Below, piece after piece: positions 33,635 to 42,411 of a stretch of DNA of 44,284 bases. Position 1 is the first letter of the stretch. The number at the start of each line of letters is the position of its first letter. A program made the translations under genes and the position numbers. The DNA lies in the NCBI RefSeq assembly GCF_017254915.1, contig NZ_JAFKCT010000018.1:1-44284 (forward strand). The letters are read 5' to 3'. This stretch comes from Algoriphagus oliviformis (lineage in GTDB: Bacteria > Bacteroidota > Bacteroidia > Cytophagales > Cyclobacteriaceae). The notes under the pieces were generated by a model. That model was not told the origin of the DNA. It did no database searches and saw only the letters and a list, made by a program, of their open reading frames with translations.

Positions 33635-33835
33635 ATGGAAAATCCAACTGCATCCGAATTGATCAAAAAGCTGGCGGAAGGGAAGATCAGCCGAAAGGAG
33701 TTTGACCTTTTCCTGTCCATGCTGGACGACAGAAAACAGACCGAAAACCTGGATGAGGGCTTCTGGACGCTGTTTGCTCAACTGGTAGACGGAGACGGCC
33801 CCGAGTCCACCAAGGGCAACAACCTGAAGAAATAA
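33635..33835 (+). CDS. 66-residue protein resembling the N-terminus of FecR anti-sigma factors
   Basis: From ATG 33635 the product reads MENPTASELIKKLAEGKISR and on to FWTLFAQLVDGDGPES. The first ~35 residues (ELIKKLAEGKISRKEFDLFL) resemble the amphipathic helices that open FecR-type anti-sigma proteins, the part that binds the ECF sigma factor. The transmembrane and periplasmic parts of FecR are absent. Its position, 75 bp before the SusC gene in the same direction, is where FecR usually lies. It could be a free-standing sigma-binding protein, a remnant of a deleted fecR, or a coincidence. A longer upstream reading (from 33545) is less protein-like. Confidence 0.55.
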   Translation: MENPTASELIKKLAEGKISRKEFDLFLSMLDDRKQTENLDEGFWTLFAQLVDGDGPESTKGNNLKK

Positions 33836-33910
33836 ACAAACGCATCCATGCCCCGAGAGGCATCCGACATCGGACAACCAACAACAAAACACACTTTTAC
33901 CTAACCTAAA

Positions 33911-36900
33911 ATGCTTATGAAACAAGTCATCTACTTGATCAGACCCAAGATCTTCCGGGGAGCTTCCCTCGCGCTGGTTTTGGGTGCTGTGGTGCTTTCT
34001 CCCGTGGAGGGGAGAGCCTTGCCCACCAATTCCAATCTCCCCCTGGAGGAGCTATTCCAAAGCCAGGTGGTGGTGAAAGGAAAGGTCACTTCCCAATCCG
34101 ACGGAATGGGATTGCCGGGAGTAACCGTCTTGGAAAAAGGAACCACCAACGGTACGGTGGCGGACATCAACGGGGAATACTCCATCTCCGTGAGCTCCGC
34201 ATCTTCCGTCCTGGTGTTTTCCTACATCGGCTTCAATACCTTGGAAGTGCCTGTCAACAGCCAGTCTACGCTGAACGTGGTCATGGAGGAAAATACCCAA
34301 GCCATGGACGAAGTGGTCGTGACAGCCTTGGGCATCGAGCGTGAGAAGCGCTCCCTGGGCTACTCGGTAGGTGAGGTGAAAGGTGACGCCATGAGAACAG
34401 TCACCCAGGAAAACGCCCTCGGTTCATTGGCCGGTCGCGTGGCTGGCGTTCAGATCAACCAGACTTCCGGTGTGGGTTCTTCCACCTCCGTGGTGATCCG
34501 TGGCGCTACCTCCCTGAGCAGTGACAACCAGCCCCTCTTCGTGATCGACGGAGTGCCGGTGGCCAACTCCCTGGGCAACGTGCGTACCATGGGCGACAGA
34601 AACCAGGTCGATTATGGTAACCCCATTGCCGATTTGAGCCCGGACGATATCGAAGACATGACCGTCCTGAAGGGACCAAGTGCCGCGGCACTTTACGGCT
34701 CCCGAGCGGGTAACGGCGTGATCCTCATCACCACCAAAAAAGGGAAAAGAGGAGAAGCCATGAAGGTGAGCTTTTCCACTTCCAACGTGTTTGAGACTCC
34801 TTACAGATTCCTCGACATGCACTATGACTATGCCAACGGCTCCAGAACGGATCTTTTGGACGAGCGCTCTGCGTACTGGGTAGGCCCCAAACTGGATGTA
34901 GGCAATACGGCCGTACAGTGGAACAGCCCGACTGACGCAAGCGGAAACAAAGTGCCTACCGAACTGAGATCCTATCAGGACAACATGAAGAACTTCCTGG
35001 AAACGGGTATCACTTCCACCAACGCACTCTCAGTGTCCGGAGCTACCGACAAGGCAGTCTATCGCCTGTCCTACTCCAATATGATCAACAAGGGCATGAT
35101 CCCCAACACGGACCTCAACCGTCACAGCATCAACATCTCCAATACCTACAACCTGAACTCTAAACTGGCCGTAAGCGCGGATGTCAACATCTCCCGCAAC
35201 AAGTCAGACAACCGTCCAGCTACGGGTAACCGCGGTGCCAACCCACTCCAGGCAGTGTACGCTTGGTCCCATGTGGACGTCCGCGAGCTGGAGGACTATT
35301 GGGTGCCGGGCCAGGAGCAGATCCAGCAGCGCTCCGTCTCTACCAATGACGACAACCCTTACTTCATCGCCTACGGGATCAACAACGGCTTTGTGCGTGA
35401 CCGGGTCTTTGGTAACATCAAGGCGGAATACAAGTTTTCCGACGCGATCAAGTCCCATGTGAAGATGACCATGGACACCTACAGCGAAAACCGCGAGACC
35501 AAAATCCCTTATTCCTACACCAGAGAGCGCAAAGGTGCCTATCACCTGCAAAACCTGGGCGGAACCGAGACCAACGTCGAGTTCCTGACTTCCTACAACA
35601 AACGCTGGGAAGGAATCACCCTCAATGTAAGTGCGGGTGGTAACGTGATGCAGCAGCGGTTTGCCGACGATTACATCGGCAGCAAGACCAACGCAGGCTT
35701 GATCGTGCCAGGGCTGTATAGAATCAGCAACGTGGCCAATACCGGTCTGAACTACAGCAACTACTCTTCCGAGAAGGCCATCTACTCGTTGTTTGGCGTG
35801 GCGTCCTTCGGCTTCAAAGACCAGCTCTACGCAGACATCACTGCACGTAACGACTGGTCCAGTACCCTGCCTGCGGAAAGCAGATCCTATTTCTATCCTT
35901 CCTTGTCCTTGAGCTGGTTGGCAAACTATACCTTCAACCTGCCTGAAAGCATCTCCATGCTGAAGTTGAGAGCGGGTATCGCCCAGGCGGGTAACGATAC
36001 CTATCCTTACGCACTGGAGCAGGTGCTGGGCACGGGCAGCTGGGGTAGCTTGATTACCACCAACTATCCGGGCACGCTGCTAAACCCCAACCTGAAGCCG
36101 GAGATCAACACCTCCAAGGAATTGGGCTTGGACATGAACTTCATGGACAACAGGATCAGGTTTGAGGCGACGTACTACTACCAGAAAAACGAAAACCAGA
36201 TCCTCAACATCCCGACCCCCGAGTCTTCCGGATATTCCCAAAGACAGGTCAACGCAGGTCTGATCTCCAGCCAGGGCTGGGAAGTGCAGATCGGCGCCAC
36301 GCCTATCCAGAAGCCCAATGGCTTGACTTGGGACGTAAACCTCAACATCACCCGCAACCGCACCAAGCTGGAGTCCCTGACCGAAGGCATGGAGTACATC
36401 ACCCTCTGGGAGGATAACGGTGGCGGCGCCAGCACCTACGTAGGTGGACAGATCGGTGACCTTTGGAGCCGAGGTTTCGCCACTGTGGAGGACAAAAACT
36501 CTCCTTATTACGGATGGCCTATCCTCTCCAACAACGGGGAGTGGATTAGCCAAAACGGTAGAGAAGACAGAAGAAAGGTGGGCAACTTCAACCCTGACGC
36601 AATGCTTGGGTTCCAGACCAGCCTGAGCTATGGCAGATTCGCCCTCTCGGCGAGCATCGATACCCGCATCGGTGGTGACTTCATGTCCTTCACCTATCGC
36701 TATGCGGAGTCTGACTGGAAGTCTGGCAGACAAAAGGATCTCCTGATCCCCGGTGGCATGTACAGCACCGAGGAGCTGATCAACCTGCTGAAGTCTGACC
36801 CAGGCAAATACATCATCCCGCAAAACGGCTTGTACCCAAGAGTGGGCGGCTACTCTGAAGAAGAAGGAGGTATGTTGGTCAACCAAGGCCCTGCCGGATA

Positions 36901-37300
36901 TGACGGAGCCTTCGTCCCTGGCGTGATCATGGGCGAAAACGGCGAATACATCGAGCATCTGGGCGGCCCGGGCACCAAGATCTATCCGATCTCCGATACC
37001 TATCCTTGGAGCTACAACCAGGCGATTACCTTCGACGCTTCTTTCGTGAAGCTTCGCGAGCTGGCTCTGTCCTACAACCTGCCTAAGCTGAAAGGATTCC
37101 AAAACGCCAGCGTATCGGTCTTCACCCGTAACCTGATGATCTGGACCAAAGCCGACGTCGGAATCGATCCGGAGCGCGCATTCCAGCTGCAGGCTTCCAA
37201 GCAGGGTGACTCTGCCAACCTGTTCAGACAGGGTATCGAGTTGCAAAACGTGAACCCTTGGACCTTGCCTTTGGGCTTCAAGTTCAACGCCAACTTCTAA
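33911..37300 (+). CDS. SusC/RagA-family TonB-linked outer-membrane transporter
   Basis: 1129 residues. A signal segment (about 1-37, ...SPVEGRA) precedes a carboxypeptidase-D-like regulatory domain at about 52-135 (VVKGKVTSQSDGMGLPGVTV, NGTVADINGEYSISV). The TonB box-like DEVVVTALGIEREKRSLGYS follows at about 137-156, then the plug (GRVAGVQINQTSGVGSSTSV, LFVIDGVPV, DDIEDMTVLKGPSAAALYGS, ARAGNGVILITTKKG-like) and the C-terminal beta barrel ending in NPWTLPLGFKFNANF with terminal Phe. It imports glycans or peptides with TonB energy and pairs with the SusD gene 29 bp downstream. No STN domain is present, so it is not itself a FecA-type signal transducer. Confidence 0.96.
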   Translation: MLMKQVIYLIRPKIFRGASLALVLGAVVLSPVEGRALPTNSNLPLEELFQSQVVVKGKVTSQSDGMGLPGVTVLEKGTTNGTVADINGEYSISVSSASSVLVFSYIGFNTLEVPVNSQSTLNVVMEENTQAMDEVVVTALGIEREKRSLGYSVGEVKGDAMRTVTQENALGSLAGRVAGVQINQTSGVGSSTSVVIRGATSLSSDNQPLFVIDGVPVANSLGNVRTMGDRNQVDYGNPIADLSPDDIEDMTVLKGPSAAALYGSRAGNGVILITTKKGKRGEAMKVSFSTSNVFETPYRFLDMHYDYANGSRTDLLDERSAYWVGPKLDVGNTAVQWNSPTDASGNKVPTELRSYQDNMKNFLETGITSTNALSVSGATDKAVYRLSYSNMINKGMIPNTDLNRHSINISNTYNLNSKLAVSADVNISRNKSDNRPATGNRGANPLQAVYAWSHVDVRELEDYWVPGQEQIQQRSVSTNDDNPYFIAYGINNGFVRDRVFGNIKAEYKFSDAIKSHVKMTMDTYSENRETKIPYSYTRERKGAYHLQNLGGTETNVEFLTSYNKRWEGITLNVSAGGNVMQQRFADDYIGSKTNAGLIVPGLYRISNVANTGLNYSNYSSEKAIYSLFGVASFGFKDQLYADITARNDWSSTLPAESRSYFYPSLSLSWLANYTFNLPESISMLKLRAGIAQAGNDTYPYALEQVLGTGSWGSLITTNYPGTLLNPNLKPEINTSKELGLDMNFMDNRIRFEATYYYQKNENQILNIPTPESSGYSQRQVNAGLISSQGWEVQIGATPIQKPNGLTWDVNLNITRNRTKLESLTEGMEYITLWEDNGGGASTYVGGQIGDLWSRGFATVEDKNSPYYGWPILSNNGEWISQNGREDRRKVGNFNPDAMLGFQTSLSYGRFALSASIDTRIGGDFMSFTYRYAESDWKSGRQKDLLIPGGMYSTEELINLLKSDPGKYIIPQNGLYPRVGGYSEEEGGMLVNQGPAGYDGAFVPGVIMGENGEYIEHLGGPGTKIYPISDTYPWSYNQAITFDASFVKLRELALSYNLPKLKGFQNASVSVFTRNLMIWTKADVGIDPERAFQLQASKQGDSANLFRQGIELQNVNPWTLPLGFKFNANF

Positions 37301-37329
37301 TCCACTCGCTCCATTAACAAAAAGAGATT

Positions 37330-39021
37330 ATGAAAAATTGGATAAAACATACCAAAGTACTTTCCCTGGCTACCTTGCTTGCTTTTGGCAGCTGCGAAAG
37401 TCTGGATGAGATCAACAACAACCCCAACGGGGTGTCTCCATCCGATGCCAACGTGAACATGCTCATGCCTACCGTGATGGTGGGGGCGGCCAAAAACATG
37501 GTGAACCTGGGCTACCAGGATGTCGCCGGGGTCGTGCAGCATACCCAAAAAGACGGCTGGTTTAGCGGTCACAACAGCTACGACTGGGGGCCGATTGACT
37601 GGAGTGGGTATTTCTCCCTGCTGAGAACCAACGAGTTTCTGATCAAAAGATCAGACGAGGTAGGAGCAGACTTCCACAAGGCGATCGGTTTGACCATGAA
37701 GTCTTTCCTGTTTGGCATGGTGACCGACCTGTGGGGTGATGCGCCTTACACCTATGCCTTGCAGGGCTCCAAGGACGACCTGGACTACCAGTTCCCTATC
37801 TACGATTCCCAAGAAGTGATCTACAAGGGCATCATCGAAGACCTGAAGGCCGCTTCGGCGATTTTTGCCAGCACCTCCTCCGCCGCGGTGATCCCTCAGT
37901 ATGACATCTACTTCGGTGGCAATGCGACCCGTTGGCAGAAGTTTGCCAACTCGCTCCTGCTGAGATACTACCTGAGAGTCTCCGACAAGATGCCGGAGCT
38001 CGCCAAGCCGGGCATCGAAGCGATCTACAACTCCGGTATTTACCTGACAGACGCTTCCGAAGACGTGGTCATGGCTTACCTGGGCGCTTCCGCAGACGAC
38101 TCTTGGCCATCCGCGGCTTCCTATGACGCCGGATCAAACTTCCGAAGACTCAAGCCAGCCAATACCCTGCTCGATCCCATGCTCGCAAACAAGGATCCTC
38201 GCGTAGCGGTTTGGTTTAGAAAAGTGCACTGCCAGTGGGTAGAGGACAAGACCCTGACCGTGGCTTACGATCCTTACATCCGCAAAAACGGCGTGATCCA
38301 AAACGGCGTGGTGTCCCTAGGCGACAGCCAGTACCTGACCGAGATCGCCGCTGGCAACAAGTTTACCCGCCACTACAATCCGGATATCTTGGGCTACAAG
38401 CTGGACACCAGAGAATATGTAGGCCTGCCTACCGGTCTGATCAACCCGTCGGCACACAACCTGAACCCGACTCCGGGTCAGCAGCTGGAAAACCAGCACG
38501 TGTCCCAGATCGGTGACGTGTACCGACTGGCCAAGCACGACCTGCTGAAGTCCAGACTGATCTCCACTGCCGAGGTGAGCTTCATCCTCGCGGAGGCCGC
38601 GACCAAAGGCTATGCCGTGGGAAGCGCAAAGACCCACTACGAAAACGGGATCAAGGCTTCATTGAAGACTTGGGGCGTGTCCAGCGGATACGATGCATTC
38701 ATCGCCCAGCCCGGAGTGGCATTTGACGGCACGCTCAACCAGATCCTCACCCAGAAGTGGATCGCAAGCTGGACTTCCGCCACGGAGGCCTGGTTTGACT
38801 ACAGACGTACCGGCTTGCCAAACTTCCAGGTAGGTCCTGCCTCCAGAGAGCCGGTGATGCCGGTAAGGTTCCCTTATGGCAACAATGAACTGAACTTCAA
38901 CAACGAAGAAGTGACCACTGCGGTCGGCCGTCTGGAGACTTCCCAGTATGGCGCGGAGATCGGTCCAAACAACCAGTGGGCTAAGCCTTGGATCATCCAG
39001 GGGACCAACAAGCCTTGGTAA
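37330..39021 (+). CDS. SusD/RagB-family nutrient-binding outer-membrane lipoprotein
   Basis: 563 residues. The lipobox LLAFGSC places the lipidated Cys at 22, followed by the ESLDEINNNPNGVSPSDAN start typical of the SusD-like_2 group. Helical TPR units make up the first part (GYFSLLRTNEFLIKRSDEV, AIGLTMKSFLFGMVTDLWGD, IIEDLKAASAIF). The closing block with TSATEAWFDYRRTGLP and RFPYGNNELNFNNE is also typical. It forms the lid of the SusC channel. It lies 29 bp after susC and is followed by a terminator, so it is the last gene of that operon. The ligand is unknown. Confidence 0.95.
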   Translation: MKNWIKHTKVLSLATLLAFGSCESLDEINNNPNGVSPSDANVNMLMPTVMVGAAKNMVNLGYQDVAGVVQHTQKDGWFSGHNSYDWGPIDWSGYFSLLRTNEFLIKRSDEVGADFHKAIGLTMKSFLFGMVTDLWGDAPYTYALQGSKDDLDYQFPIYDSQEVIYKGIIEDLKAASAIFASTSSAAVIPQYDIYFGGNATRWQKFANSLLLRYYLRVSDKMPELAKPGIEAIYNSGIYLTDASEDVVMAYLGASADDSWPSAASYDAGSNFRRLKPANTLLDPMLANKDPRVAVWFRKVHCQWVEDKTLTVAYDPYIRKNGVIQNGVVSLGDSQYLTEIAAGNKFTRHYNPDILGYKLDTREYVGLPTGLINPSAHNLNPTPGQQLENQHVSQIGDVYRLAKHDLLKSRLISTAEVSFILAEAATKGYAVGSAKTHYENGIKASLKTWGVSSGYDAFIAQPGVAFDGTLNQILTQKWIASWTSATEAWFDYRRTGLPNFQVGPASREPVMPVRFPYGNNELNFNNEEVTTAVGRLETSQYGAEIGPNNQWAKPWIIQGTNKPW

Positions 39022-39050
39022 TCATCTGTAAAAGGGTTTAGTTAAAATAG

Positions 39051-39087
39051 ACACCGGGAAAGAATACGTTCTCGGTGTTTTTTTTTT
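39051..39087 (+). terminator. Terminator after the SusC/SusD operon
   Basis: 10-bp stem ACACCGGGAA / TTCTCGGTGT (one G-T pair), loop AGAATACG, then a run of nine to ten T. It lies about 30 bp after the susD stop. The rest of 39022-39361 holds no gene that I can see; it should contain the promoter of the next gene. Confidence 0.93.
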
Positions 39088-39361
39088 GCAAAAGCTATTT
39101 CGGTTCCTCAAAAACTAGCGCCTTTTGCTGTCGAATTGCGATGAGATGACCTAAGTCTGTCAGAAAATGAAGTAACGCTACCTCAGATACTGGGAATGTA
39201 TTTTCGGTTCCCTTTGAAAATTCCTTAAATTAGAAGTAAGTGATTCTAAATCAGTGTGTCAAGAATCATTGAGGCATTTTTTCATACGTTAAGTATGCTT
39301 CAGCCCAAAAACTGGAACAACAACCAGTTGTAACTCATTCTCCACCCAAAATCAACCTGAT

Positions 39362-40756
39362 ATGAGGACTATCGTTTTGTTAATTTTGGCTTTTAGCTGG
39401 GCTCTCCAAAGTGAAGGAACCGAAAAGGATGATCCTTCCCCCATCATTTTCATCTACGACGCCAGCGGATCGATGTGGGGCCAGTTGCAGGGGAAAAGCA
39501 AGATGGAGATCGCCGTGGAGGTATTGTCCTCTTCGGTCAATGCGCTGCCCGATGCCCAGAAAATAGGACTGGTTGCCTATGGACACCGTAACAAGAGCGA
39601 TTGCAAGGATGTGGAGTTTTTGGTTGACGTGTCGGAGGGCACAAAAAGCGCAATCAGCAGTTCTCTTAGATCGATCAAGCCGCTAGGGATGACTCCGTTG
39701 GCCTATTCCGCTGCTCTGGTGATCGACAAACTGAGAACCTCGAAGATGAAAGCTACGATCATCCTGGTCACCGACGGGATCGAATCCTGCGACGGCGACA
39801 TCTGTCAGGTGGTGGCTGATGCCAAAAAGGAAGGCATTGATTTTCGGATGCACATCATCGGCTTTGGCTTGAAGGCCAACGAGACGGAGCAGTTGCGTTG
39901 TGCGGCAGGCGCGGGAGAAGGACAGTATTACGATGCCGCGGACGCAGGTGGGCTGGGAGCAGTTCTCAACGAGGCCACCTCGGAGACTGTTGATAAACCG
40001 AAAGGAAATGTTTCCGTCTATGCCGTGAAAAATGGAGTGCCAATAGACGCTTTGGTGACAGCCTACGACCAAGTCGCCAAGCGGGAGCCGATCTCCGTCA
40101 GAACCTATCGGGACACCGCATTTTTCTACTTGCCTCCCAGCAAATACAACCTGGAGGCAAAACCCCTGGAGGGAAGTGATGTGAATATGATTACCGTCTC
40201 CGGCGTCCAAAGTTTTGATGAAAAAATCATCCATCAGGATCTTGGTTTTGACGGGGGAAAGGTTAGGCTTACTACGACCAACAATGGAGCAAACTGGGAC
40301 TGTATGATAAAAGTAATAGATCAAGCTGGGAAAGTGGCTGCCTCTTTTCGAACCTACGATAAACCAAAGGAGGCTGAGGTCAATCCTGGTACTTACAAGG
40401 TCACAATTCAAGCATTGAGGATCGAAGGATTGAGTACCTATTCCGAAATCGACAGCGTGGAAATTTCTGCCGCGGGAGTTACCCCACTGGCTTATGAGTT
40501 TGATTCCGGAACGGCCTTTATCGATGCCAAGGTCAATGGAACATCGGTCGATGCAGTGGTCACCGTGACCGACAGCAAGTCGGGAAAGAATGTCGCTGGT
40601 GGCCGAACCTATGATCGGGGTAAGGAATTCCTCCTCAATCCAGGGATCTATTCCGTCAAAATCGTCCCGCTCGGAGAATTCAAGGATAGGAGCCCACAAA
40701 CGATTACAGTAGAGGTTAAGAAAGGGGAAGCGATCTCCAAGACTTTAAACTTCTAG
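39362..40756 (+). CDS. Secreted von Willebrand factor A domain protein with three C-terminal repeats
   Basis: 464 residues. Signal peptide about 1-19. The VWA domain occupies about 25-205 with a complete metal-ion-dependent adhesion site: DASGSMWG (33-40), Thr111 in GMTPLAY and Asp138 in VTDGIESCDGD, close to the TerY/YfbK style. The C-terminal half has three repeats of roughly 80 residues. They are recognisable by VRTYRD (246-251), FRTYDKP (329-335) and GRTYDRG (414-420), each followed by a Pro-x-x-Tyr turn (LPPSKYNLEAKPL, NPGTYKVTIQAL, NPGIYSVKIVPL), presumably beta sandwiches. Exported and ligand- or surface-binding. The next gene starts 2 bp after its stop codon. Confidence 0.9.
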   Translation: MRTIVLLILAFSWALQSEGTEKDDPSPIIFIYDASGSMWGQLQGKSKMEIAVEVLSSSVNALPDAQKIGLVAYGHRNKSDCKDVEFLVDVSEGTKSAISSSLRSIKPLGMTPLAYSAALVIDKLRTSKMKATIILVTDGIESCDGDICQVVADAKKEGIDFRMHIIGFGLKANETEQLRCAAGAGEGQYYDAADAGGLGAVLNEATSETVDKPKGNVSVYAVKNGVPIDALVTAYDQVAKREPISVRTYRDTAFFYLPPSKYNLEAKPLEGSDVNMITVSGVQSFDEKIIHQDLGFDGGKVRLTTTNNGANWDCMIKVIDQAGKVAASFRTYDKPKEAEVNPGTYKVTIQALRIEGLSTYSEIDSVEISAAGVTPLAYEFDSGTAFIDAKVNGTSVDAVVTVTDSKSGKNVAGGRTYDRGKEFLLNPGIYSVKIVPLGEFKDRSPQTITVEVKKGEAISKTLNF

Positions 40757-40758
40757 CG

Positions 40759-41166
40759 ATGAGAAAGTTGTTAAAACCCTCTTGCATTGGCTTTAATATC
40801 CTTATGCTGGTGACTTTCCTGATTCTTGGTCTGTTTGTCGGCGGTATGATAGAGTCAGGAAAAGACCATGGACTGGCAGGAGGCGCTATTGTATTGGGTT
40901 GGGGTGTGCTGTTTGGTGGGCTCGCTTTTTTTGTGTCTTTTTTTGTCGCCTACTATCTCCCGGTCAAAACTCTCGTAAGGCTAAATTGGACACTCTTGAT
41001 TTTGTTTTTGGCGAGCTGTGGATATATATATCTGGAAGCTCAGAAGAAACTTGACTTGCAACAGGAAAAAGACCGGCAGCTTCAACCTGCACCCACGGAG
41101 CCGACAGCCATGCGATTCCAAGGCTATCCGACACTCGAAAGTTTTCAGCAAACTACTACCGCCTGA
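40759..41166 (+). CDS. Small membrane protein co-transcribed with the VWA protein
   Basis: 135 residues with three hydrophobic helices: FNILMLVTFLILGLFVGGM, the Gly-rich GGAIVLGWGVLFGGLAFFVS and LNWTLLILFLASCGYIYL. A charged, Gln/Thr-rich tail (QQEKDRQLQPAPTEPTAMRF) follows. I recognise no family. It begins 2 bp after the stop codon of the VWA gene and almost certainly shares its transcript, so it may anchor or help export the VWA protein. It is the last GC-rich gene before the AT-rich cassette. Confidence 0.75.
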   Translation: MRKLLKPSCIGFNILMLVTFLILGLFVGGMIESGKDHGLAGGAIVLGWGVLFGGLAFFVSFFVAYYLPVKTLVRLNWTLLILFLASCGYIYLEAQKKLDLQQEKDRQLQPAPTEPTAMRFQGYPTLESFQQTTTA

Positions 41167-41489
41167 GAAGCAAGACGGCTCATTGACTAAGCGAGCTATG
41201 GACCTTTGTCCGATAGCTCGGACTGTGGACTGTGGACTTTTTTTACCTACCTCTTTCAAAAACTAAAGCCTTTCCCTATTTTCAGAAAACCAAACCGCTA
41301 GGATCGCACTAAAATCTGTTTATGAAGAGAGACGGATTTTTCTGGTCTTGGAAGGTGGGGAAGATCGGGATTGATCTCGGGGAATAGGAGGAGAAATAAA
41401 AAATAAAAGGAGACAAAGTCTCCTGTATCGAACCGAAACTAGAGGTAACAGGTGTAAAAAGTGAAGCAATAAGCGAGTTAGCCTCAATT
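41167..41489. other. Junction between GC-rich DNA and the AT-rich RiPP cassette, with hairpins
   Basis: 323 bp without a gene. 41192-41220 folds as CGAGCTATGGAC / GTCC-G-ATAGCTCG (12 bp with one bulged G), followed 17 bases later by a T-run at 41238-41244, a probable terminator for the VWA operon. An alternative hairpin GTCCGA-TAGC-TCGGAC (41208-41223) excludes the first. AGGAGAC-AAA-GTCTCCT (41409-41425) is a tiny hairpin like those at 4.6-5.5 kb. The base composition turns AT-rich at about 41450. Confidence 0.6.
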
Positions 41490-42065
41490 ATGAAAGCAAC
41501 GGAAAAAGATAAATACCTACATTTTGTAGCACCTTTTGAATATATCATCCAAGAGAATTTTTTGGAAGGTGTTGCGTTTCGTCTATTACAAGAGAAAGTT
41601 AGCGAGTTAAATTGGATAACAGATAGTAACGAGTATTTCGTGCAGTCTGTTAGTTCTTCGCAATCAACAATAGAAATTCTTGAACATTACTTACTCTCAC
41701 CTCATTTTGACATCTTTTATAGAAAGGATTTTATAGAATTTTTGTCTATTTTATTTTCCACAAAACTTTCTTTTTGCTCTCATACTGTTTTTCATCAAAT
41801 ACAACAAGGTGGTTTCAATGCTATTCACAATGATGTGAATGACTTTGGTGCTTTGCTACGTCTAATTTTATATATCAGCCCAATAAATAATTATGAAGGC
41901 GGGAAACTTCGATTGCATTTTTCAGATGCTTTAAATACGATTGCTACAGAGTACAAATTTCAGCCTAATAGCCTATTTGGATTTAAAATTTCTCAAAACT
42001 CATATCATTCTGTTGAAAAAGTTGAAAGAGGCAACCGTATTTGTATGGTTGTAACATATTCATAA
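41490..42065 (+). CDS. 2-oxoglutarate/Fe(II) oxygenase, first gene of the RiPP cassette
   Basis: 191 residues, cytoplasmic. The metal triad is visible: His and Asp in NAIHNDVNDFG (HxD as H-N-D) and the distal His in NSYHSVEKVERGNRICMVVT, where the Arg a few residues later would bind 2-oxoglutarate. The preceding LRLILYISP and GGKLRLHF strands fit the prolyl-hydroxylase-like double-stranded beta-helix. It probably hydroxylates the precursor peptide or a related product. It lies 91 bp before the precursor gene in the same direction. The codon use is AT-rich throughout the cassette, unlike the upstream genes. Confidence 0.85.
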   Translation: MKATEKDKYLHFVAPFEYIIQENFLEGVAFRLLQEKVSELNWITDSNEYFVQSVSSSQSTIEILEHYLLSPHFDIFYRKDFIEFLSILFSTKLSFCSHTVFHQIQQGGFNAIHNDVNDFGALLRLILYISPINNYEGGKLRLHFSDALNTIATEYKFQPNSLFGFKISQNSYHSVEKVERGNRICMVVTYS

Positions 42066-42156
42066 ACTTTTGGTGTGAATGATACCCCTACCTCAACGGA
42101 GTATTAGGATTGTAACCTGCAATAACAAATATTAATCAAAAAAATTTCTATTTCTT

Positions 42157-42336
42157 ATGAAAGAAGTTTCAAGACCAAAATCTTTCTCACAGGTAAATGT
42201 AAAAAATATGCCTACCGAGAAAGTCAATTCTGTTTCAAATCCTATTTTGAAAAGAATTGCACAGTCAGTGAATGCGAATGTTCAGGGTGTTGAGCATCAA
42301 AATCACAATAGCGGAGGAGGACATAGCCGCTCTTAA
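42157..42336 (+). CDS. RiPP precursor peptide with His/Asn/Gly/Ser-rich core
   Basis: 59 residues, too short for most gene finders. The leader begins MKEVSRPKSFSQVNVKNM and includes NPILKRIAQSVNANVQG. The C-terminal core is VEHQNHNSGGGHSRS. It sits between an oxygenase gene and a cyclophane-type radical SAM/SPASM gene, which is where precursors lie in GrrM, XyeB, FxsB and YhhB-like systems. Candidate three-residue rings on the His side chains are HQN, HNS and HSR. The Gly-rich stretch resembles the GrrA-type style but is short. No SD sequence is clear, although the A-rich AATCAAAAAAATTTC before ATG is typical for Bacteroidota. Which residues are modified is inference. Confidence 0.85.
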   Translation: MKEVSRPKSFSQVNVKNMPTEKVNSVSNPILKRIAQSVNANVQGVEHQNHNSGGGHSRS

Positions 42337-42339
42337 TTA

Positions 42340-42378
42340 AAAAGGTGGGGTTTGTATATTTGACAAATCCCACCTTTT
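42340..42378 (+). terminator. Long hairpin between precursor and maturase genes (attenuator or internal terminator)
   Basis: Arms AAAAGGTGGGGTTTGT (42340-42355) and ACAAATCCCACCTTTT (42363-42378) pair over 16 bp with one G-T, loop ATATTTG. It begins 4 bases after the precursor stop codon. It probably ends most transcripts after the precursor gene so that the peptide exceeds its enzymes. The A/T ends make it work in either direction. The loop and last arm base also form TATATTTG (42355-42362), a match to the Bacteroidota -7 box, so it could alternatively start transcription of the maturase gene. Confidence 0.85.
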
Positions 42379-42411
42379 AACTCAACTTGAAATCTCATAA
42401 ACTTTCATATT

